DNA of 40,354 nt from Paracoccaceae bacterium. Its GTDB lineage: Bacteria; Pseudomonadota; Alphaproteobacteria; Rhodobacterales; Rhodobacteraceae. The position numbers were made by a program, and so were the translations under genes. The stretch spans positions 1 through 40,354 of the forward strand of contig JACSRN010000086.1 in the NCBI GenBank assembly GCA_014879735.1, read 5' to 3'. Numbering within the stretch: position 1 is the first letter of the stretch; each line of letters opens with the position of its first letter. Positions 31,839 through 38,800 of this stretch are shown piece by piece. Under the pieces are notes generated by a model, which saw only the letters and a list, made by a program, of their open reading frames with translations, did not search any database and was not told the DNA's origin.

Positions 31839-34800
31839 TTCGCCCCCTCCGGCGGCATCAGCCGCCCATCCAGCACCTGCGTGATGATCCGCCCGATCCG
31901 CGCCACATCAGCGCCTTCCAGCAGGGTGGAATGGTCCCCGCCGGTGATCTTGAACAGGAACGGCCCCTGCGCCCGCAACTGCCAGAAGAAGCGCAGCAGC
32001 CGCAGCTGCATGCGGTTGCGTCCGGCAATGGCCTGCACCAGCACGATCCGGCCGCGGGTGCTGCGGAACTCCCACCGCCGCGAACACAGCGTGTTGTGAT
32101 TGTAAAGCGCGTGATACTGCGCAACCTGCGCATCGTCGATGCCGGGATACATGCCGTTATAGGTGATCAGCTTGTGGCGGAATTCGTCGGCATCCGAGGT
32201 GCGGTCATCCTGCCGGATCGCCGGATCGTCGCTGCCCATGGCATCGAGAAGCACGGCGGTCACATGGGTGATGCCGCGCCGCTCCAGCCGCCGCACCATC
32301 TCGAAGGCGACAAAGCCGCCGAACGATGCGCCGGTCAGCACACAGGGACGATCAAGCAGGTGTTCGACAAGGCCGATGTAATGGTCGGCCATCGCGCCGA
32401 TGTCGGGCAGAAAGCCGTCGTCGGGGTCAACCCCTACCGATTGCACCCCCCAGACGCCCAGATGTGCCGGCAGCGCGCGCGCCAGCGACAGATAGCCATA
32501 GGCCGTTCCTCCGGCCGGATGGATGCAGATGACATGGGCCTTGCCCTTGCCCGGCCGAAAGCAGACCGGATTGACCGATTGGCTGCGCCCGCGGCCCTCG
32601 CGGAGCAATGCCGCCAGCGCCTCGATGGTCGGGTTGGCGATGATCTCGGTCGTGGCCAGCGCGGTGCCGAAGGCCGCGTTGATCTGGTGGATCGTCTTGA
32701 TCGCCGAGAGGGAATTGCCGCCGATATCGAAGAAGCTGTCGCGCAGCCCGATATCGGGATGCAGCAGGACCGAAGACCAGATGTCGTAGAGCCGATGTTC
32801 GATCGCATCGCGCGGGCTTGCGGTATTCACCTGCCGCAACCCACCGCTGTCAAGCGCGGCCAGCGCCCGGCGGTCGACCTTGCCACGTTCGGTCAGCGGC
32901 AGATCGTCAAGCCAGACAAAGCGGTCGGGCAGCATGTAGCTGGGCAGCACCCGCGCCAGCGCCTTCTGCGCCCGTTCCTGCAGGCTGTGGCGGTCCTGTC
33001 CCACCTCGGCCACGGCAAAGGCCACCAGCCGCTTGTCGCTGCGCGTCGCCAGGTCGACAAAGGCCGCGCGGATGCCGGGCTGACGCAACAGTTCCGCCGC
33101 CACCTCCTGCGGTTCGATCCGGTAGCCGCGAATCTTTACCTGAAAGTCGTTGCGGCCCAGGCAATCAATCAGCCCATCGGGGCGCCACCGCGCCAGATCG
33201 CCGGTGCGGTAGAGCATTTCATGCCCGGGCGTGGCGAAGGGATTGGCGACATAGCGCTCGGCGGTCAGTTCGGGCCGGTTCACATAGCCGGGCCCGACAT
33301 AGGGACCTGACAGGCACAGCTCGCCCACGATGCCCTCGGGCACCAGATGGCCGCGGGAATCGAGGATATAGCAGTTGGTATTGCTGTTCGGCCGCCCGAT
33401 CGGTGGCGGTTCGGTATCTGCCGGCCCCAGGACGTGATGCACGGTGAAGACCGATGCCTCGGACGGGCCGTAGATGTTCAGCAGCGGCAGACCGCGGTCG
33501 CGCGGCAGGCAATAGCCCTGCAATCGGTCACCGCCGGTGCAAACCCATTCCACCGATGCCGGCAATTGCAGACCGGCCGCGCACATCGCCTCCATCAACC
33601 CGGTCGGCAGCCAGAAATGCGTGGGCTGCATCCGGTCCGTTGCGGCCTGCAACAGGTCGCGGTCGCGCAGCACCGCATCCGACTGGAAACCGAGCGTGCC
33701 GCCCACCGTCAGCGTCGGCCAGATTTCCCAGATGATCGCGTCAAAGGCCGGGTTGGCCGAGACGGTGTGAACCGAGCGGCTGGTGATGGCGCAAAGCCGG
33801 GTCTGGAACAGGCAAAGGTTGTAAAGGCCCAGATGCGTGTTCAGCGCACCCTTCGGCTGGCCGGTGGTGCCGGAGGTGAAGACGATATAGCTGATCTCGC
33901 CCGGCGGAAAGTCGGGATCGGCCGGACTTTCATCACGCCAGCCGTCATCCAGGTCGATGGCAATGGCACCGGAAAGCGCCTGCGCCGCCGCTTGCGCCGA
34001 GGTGGTCAGAACCACCCGCGCGCCGCAATCCTCCTGCATGCGGCGAATCCGCTCCGGCGGGGTGTCGACCGGCAATTGCGCCGGTGCGGCGCCCGCCTTG
34101 TTGGCTGCCAGCAGGGCGATCACCATTTCCGCGCAACGGCCGGTGGCAATGCCCACCGGCGCATCGGCGCAGAGACCCAGCCGATGAAGATGCCGCGCCA
34201 GCCGGTTGGCTGCGGCATTGATCTGGCCATAGGTCAGGCGCCGGTCGCCCTCGATCACGGCCAGCGCGTCGGGGGTTTCGCGCGCCCACCGTTCGAACTG
34301 GCGGAAAGGTTCCGGCGGGTCGGTCAGCGGGATGATTTCGCCCCGGCCCATCTCCAGCAGGTTTGCCGCCTCGGCCGGCGAAACCACGGGCAGATCGCCA
34401 AGCCTGGTGTCTGGTGCGGCCGCCAACCCCTCCAGCAGCGACAGGAAACCCCGGTTCAGCCGCCCCACGCCTTCGGCGGTAAACAGATCGGTCGCATAGG
34501 ACCAGTCCAGATGGATCGTGTCATCGCCGTCCAGAACCGCCAGCGACAATTCGTATTTCGCCGGGGTCACATCGGTTTCCAGCGTGCGAAACTGCAGCCC
34601 GGCGGGCGCGGGCGCGGCCGGTTCGGGCCGGGTGAGCGAGAAGGCCAGTTGCACCAGCGGTGCGCAGGACAGGCTGCGCGGCGGGTTCAGCCGCTCGACG
34701 ATCAGTTCGAACGGCAGATCCTGATGCGAGAAGGCTTCGGTCACGCCACGGGCGCATTCCTGCAGGAAGGTGCGGAACGACAGGTCCGCCGCGGGCCGGG

Positions 34801-35881
34801 CGCGCAGCGGCACGGTATTGACCAGAAATCCCACCAGCGATTTCAGTTCGGCCCTCTCGCGCCCGGCGACGGGCGTGCCGACCACCAGGTCTTCCGCCCC
34901 GGACCAACGGTGCAGCAGCGCGACATGGGCCGCATGCAGTAATGTAAAGAGACTGACGCCTTCGGCACGCGCCAGGGCGCGCAGGCGGTTGGCCAGGCCC
35001 GGATCGAGCCGCGCCGCCAGCCGCGCGCCGGTGCTGCCGATCACCGGCGGACGCGGCCTGTCGGTCGGCAGGTCATGAACATCGGGCACACCGTCCAGCG
35101 CGGTGGCCCACCAATCGGCCAGCGCTTTGCCGCGCCGGTCGAGCAGGCGCCGCTGCCACCGGGCATAATCGGCAAACTGCAGCGCCGGAGGCGGAAGTGC
35201 CTCGCCAGCATAGAGACGCGCCAGATCGTCAAGCAGGACCGCATTCGACCAGCCGTCTGTGGCGATGTGATGCAGCGTCAGGAACAGCACATGCTCCGTT
35301 GCGGCAAGCCGCACCAGGCGCGCCCGCAGCATCGGTTCCGCCGACAGGTCGAAGCGATGCTGCGCCTCTTCCCGGCCAAGATCGACCAGCCGCACGGCGG
35401 CTGCGGGATCCTCCGACAGGTCGGTGAAGCGCAGGTCGACCGGGGCGGCAGGCAGCAGGTGCTGCATCGTGCCCTCGGCGGTATCGCGAAACACCGTGCG
35501 CAGCGCCTGATGGCGTTCGACCAGCCCCGACACTGCCCGCCCCAGTGCCGCGCCATCGAGCCGGCCCGAAACGGCCAGCGCCATCGGCACGGCATAAAGC
35601 CCCGCCGCCGCCTCCATCTGCTCGATCACCCAGAGCCGCGATTGCGAGAAGGCGAGCGGCTCGTTCCCGGCGGGCGGGCCGGGCAGGATGGCGTCGTCCT
35701 GCGCCGCCGCATCCTCGGCCAGGCGGGCCAGCCAGTCGATGATCGCCGGCTTCTGCATGCGGATGCGGTCCAGCAGGGCGGGCGGTACGCCGCCACGGGC
35801 GGTGACGGCCAGCGCACCGTCCTTCAGCCAAATGCGGATCCCGGCACCGTGAGCTTCGCGCAGGATATCGGCGATGGTCAT
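31835..35881 (-). CDS. NRPS synthetase B (TubC docking-C-A-PCP-TE)
   Basis: A 1348-residue single-module terminating synthetase. Residues 1-52 are a TubC-type N-terminal docking domain (ILREAHGAGIRIWLKDGAL). C domain 75-500 has FSQSRLWVIEQ and HHIATDG (204-210), an LCL-type look. A domain 520-1010 has FTSGTTGQPKG and Lys1001 in the A10 motif; its pocket residues read about DAWFVTIVFK, which I cannot match to a known amino acid. The PCP serine is Ser1057 (FDIGGNSL). TE 1110-1345 carries Ser1186 (TGASFGG), Asp1213 and His1317 (GGDHSTLL). It overlaps synthetase A upstream and C downstream by ATGA. It should receive a chain from A by docking and release it by hydrolysis or cyclisation. Confidence 0.95.
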   Translation of the reverse strand: MTIADILREAHGAGIRIWLKDGALAVTARGGVPPALLDRIRMQKPAIIDWLARLAEDAAAQDDAILPGPPAGNEPLAFSQSRLWVIEQMEAAAGLYAVPMALAVSGRLDGAALGRAVSGLVERHQALRTVFRDTAEGTMQHLLPAAPVDLRFTDLSEDPAAAVRLVDLGREEAQHRFDLSAEPMLRARLVRLAATEHVLFLTLHHIATDGWSNAVLLDDLARLYAGEALPPPALQFADYARWQRRLLDRRGKALADWWATALDGVPDVHDLPTDRPRPPVIGSTGARLAARLDPGLANRLRALARAEGVSLFTLLHAAHVALLHRWSGAEDLVVGTPVAGRERAELKSLVGFLVNTVPLRARPAADLSFRTFLQECARGVTEAFSHQDLPFELIVERLNPPRSLSCAPLVQLAFSLTRPEPAAPAPAGLQFRTLETDVTPAKYELSLAVLDGDDTIHLDWSYATDLFTAEGVGRLNRGFLSLLEGLAAAPDTRLGDLPVVSPAEAANLLEMGRGEIIPLTDPPEPFRQFERWARETPDALAVIEGDRRLTYGQINAAANRLARHLHRLGLCADAPVGIATGRCAEMVIALLAANKAGAAPAQLPVDTPPERIRRMQEDCGARVVLTTSAQAAAQALSGAIAIDLDDGWRDESPADPDFPPGEISYIVFTSGTTGQPKGALNTHLGLYNLCLFQTRLCAITSRSVHTVSANPAFDAIIWEIWPTLTVGGTLGFQSDAVLRDRDLLQAATDRMQPTHFWLPTGLMEAMCAAGLQLPASVEWVCTGGDRLQGYCLPRDRGLPLLNIYGPSEASVFTVHHVLGPADTEPPPIGRPNSNTNCYILDSRGHLVPEGIVGELCLSGPYVGPGYVNRPELTAERYVANPFATPGHEMLYRTGDLARWRPDGLIDCLGRNDFQVKIRGYRIEPQEVAAELLRQPGIRAAFVDLATRSDKRLVAFAVAEVGQDRHSLQERAQKALARVLPSYMLPDRFVWLDDLPLTERGKVDRRALAALDSGGLRQVNTASPRDAIEHRLYDIWSSVLLHPDIGLRDSFFDIGGNSLSAIKTIHQINAAFGTALATTEIIANPTIEALAALLREGRGRSQSVNPVCFRPGKGKAHVICIHPAGGTAYGYLSLARALPAHLGVWGVQSVGVDPDDGFLPDIGAMADHYIGLVEHLLDRPCVLTGASFGGFVAFEMVRRLERRGITHVTAVLLDAMGSDDPAIRQDDRTSDADEFRHKLITYNGMYPGIDDAQVAQYHALYNHNTLCSRRWEFRSTRGRIVLVQAIAGRNRMQLRLLRFFWQLRAQGPFLFKITGGDHSTLLEGADVARIGRIITQVLDGRLMPPEGAK

Positions 35882-38800
35882 AGCAGGATGGTCTCCGTCT
35901 CGGCGGTTTCGTCTTCGGGCTGGGGGGCCGGCATCGCCATGGCATCGGCGGCGACAGCCAGCGCCGCCACGGTCGGATCGGCCAGGAACAGGCGCAGCGA
36001 CAGGGTCACACCCATCTCGCGCTGGATCTCGGCCAGCAGGCGCAGCGCCAGGATAGAATGGCCGCCGATGGCGAAGAAGCCATCCGTGACCCCGATCTGC
36101 GGCTGACCCAGCAGCCGCGCCCAGATCGCGGCGATGGTGGCCTCTGCCCGGCTGCGCGGTGCGACAAGGGCGCGCGGCGCTGCGGCGGGTGCGGGCAAGG
36201 CGCGGCGATCGACCTTGCCGTTGGCGGTGACGGGCAGTGCCGCCACCGGCACGATGACCGCGGGCAGCATATGGGCAGGCAGGCGCCGCGCCAGGGCGTC
36301 GCGCAGCGCGTCGGGGTCGTGGATCCCCGCCACCCAGGCCAGCAGCCGCGTGGTATGATCCGGCCCGGTCTCCGCCATGACCACCGCCTGATCCGCGCCT
36401 TCAGCCCTGAGCGCGGCCTCCACCTCGCCGGGTTCGACGCGGAAGCCGCGAATCTTCACCTGGTCGTCGGCCCGGCCGAGGTAATCCAGCGCGCCATCGG
36501 GCCGGAAGCGCGCAATGTCGCCGGTGCGGTACATCCTTGCGCCGGGCGGGCCGAAGGGATCGGGCAGAAAGGCGGCGGCGGTCAGGCCCGGGCGCCCGAC
36601 ATAGCCCCGCGCCAGGGCAATGCCGCCGATGTAGAGCGCACCGCTGACCCCGGGCGGGACCGGAACCAGCGCGGGATCCAGCACATACATCCGCACATTG
36701 GCAATGGCATGGCCGATGGGCACCTGATCGCCGGTGTCGTCGGGCGTGCAGGTCCAGGCCGTGACATCGACTGCCGCCTCGGTCGGACCATAGAGGTTGT
36801 GCAACGCCACCCCGGGATGGGCGCGATGGAATGCTGCCTGGGTGGCCCGCGGCAGCGCCTGGCCCGAACAGACAACCATCCGCAGCGAGGACAGCGCCCC
36901 GGACCCGGGCGCCCCCCGGTCGAGGAAGGCCTCAAGCATCGGCGGTACGAAATGCAAGGCCGTCACCGCCTCTCGCCGGATCAGCGCTTCCAGATAGGCC
37001 GGGTCGCGATGTCCCTCGGGCGCGGCGATGACCATGGTTGCGCCGATCATCAGCGGCAGGATCAGTTCCCAGACCGATACGTCAAAGCCCAGTGGCGTCT
37101 TCTGCATCACCCGGTCCGCCGGTCCCAGCCCATAGGCCTCGGCCATCCACAGCAGCCGGTTCACGATGGCCCGATGCGGCACCGCCACGCCCTTCGGCCG
37201 CCCGGTCGAGCCCGAGGTGAAGATGACATAGGCGATATCGTCCGGCCGGCCCAGCGGTGCGGGATCGCTGGCGGGAAGATCGGCCGACTCATGATCTAGG
37301 CCGATCAGCATGACCTCCACCCCGGGCAGATCGGCCAGATGCGGCTGCGCAAGAACCAGCCGGGGGGCGGCATCCTCCAGGATCATCGCAAGGCGCGCAG
37401 GCGGGTAGTCCGGCGGCAGCGGCACCCAGGCGCCACCGGCCTTGAGAATGGCCAGGATCGCCACGATCATGTCGAAGGACCGCTCCACCGCCAGCCCGAC
37501 CCGGCTGTCCGGCCCTACGCCGCGCTGCCGCAGCGCATGGGCCAGCCGGTTCGCACGTTCGTTCAGCGCGCGAAAGCTCAGGCCTTCGCCGCCGAAGCGC
37601 AGTGCCGTGCGGTCGCCCTCGATGGCGATCCGGGTCTCGATGATCTGCGTCAGGGTCAGGCCGCCCGCGGCATATTGCTTTCCGGTGCGGTTCCAATGGT
37701 CAAGCTGCGCCAGATCGGCCACAGGGATCGGCAGTGCCGCCTGGTGGCAGGCATCGGGGTCGGCCAGCATGGCCTGCAGGATCGCGCCGTAGCTGTCGGC
37801 CATGCGTTCCACCAGATCCGCATCCAGCCGTGCCGGATCAAAGGCAAAATCGACCTGCAACCCCTGCAAGCCCAGGACCGCATTCACCCCGAGCGCAAAA
37901 TTCGTCGCCTCGAAGGCCGTCATGTCGCGCAGCGCCGGTGCGCCATCGGTGCCCTTGGCGCCCTGCAGCGCGTCATAGACATGGAAGTGGATGAAGTTGA
38001 AAATCACGTCAAAGGGCGGCACATGGCCGTTTTCTTCCACGATCTGCGCCAGCGGGTAATGGCGGTGCGCGGCAAGATCCAGTTCGGCGCGGAATGTCGC
38101 CCGGGCCAGGTCGCGCCAGCTTTCGCTGCCCAGCCGCAGGCGGATCGGCAGGGTATTGAGGAACAGACCCAGCACCTTCTCGCTGTCGCGCGCCTCGGGG
38201 CGGGTGTGGGTGACAAGGCCGGTCGTCACATCCGTGGCCCCGGCCCACAGCGCCAGCATCCGCATATGCGCGGCCAGCAACAGGCTGCGCAGCGGCAGGC
38301 CAAGCGCATCGGCCAGGGCCTGAAGCCCGGCCTGCACCCCGGACCCCGGGCGCAACTGCACCCGGCGCGGCGTACCGGCCGGACCGGCAAGCGGTGGCGG
38401 CAGGCGCAGCACCTCGGCACCCTCCAGCAGCGCGGCCCAGAAGGTGCGGGCCCTGTCCGATTGCAGCGCGGCCTGTTCGGCGGCGGCAGCCAATGCGGGG
38501 GTGCAGGCCAGCGGCGTGGCATCCGGCCGCTGCCCGGCCCGGACCTGACGCCAGGCCTGCATCAGCTCCACCTGCATGGCGGCCACGCTCCAGCCATCCA
38601 GGATTGCGTGATGGAACCCCAGGGTGATCTGCAGATCCGCCGGTCCGCGGCGATGCACCATAAGCCGCAGCAGCGGCGGCCGCGCGACGTCGAAGGGGCG
38701 GGCCTTTTCGGCCGCGATGGCGGCGGCGATCACCGCTTCGGCCGCAGCTTCGCCGATGGCCGACAGATCCTCGGTTGCCAGCGGGATTTCCGCCCGCGGG

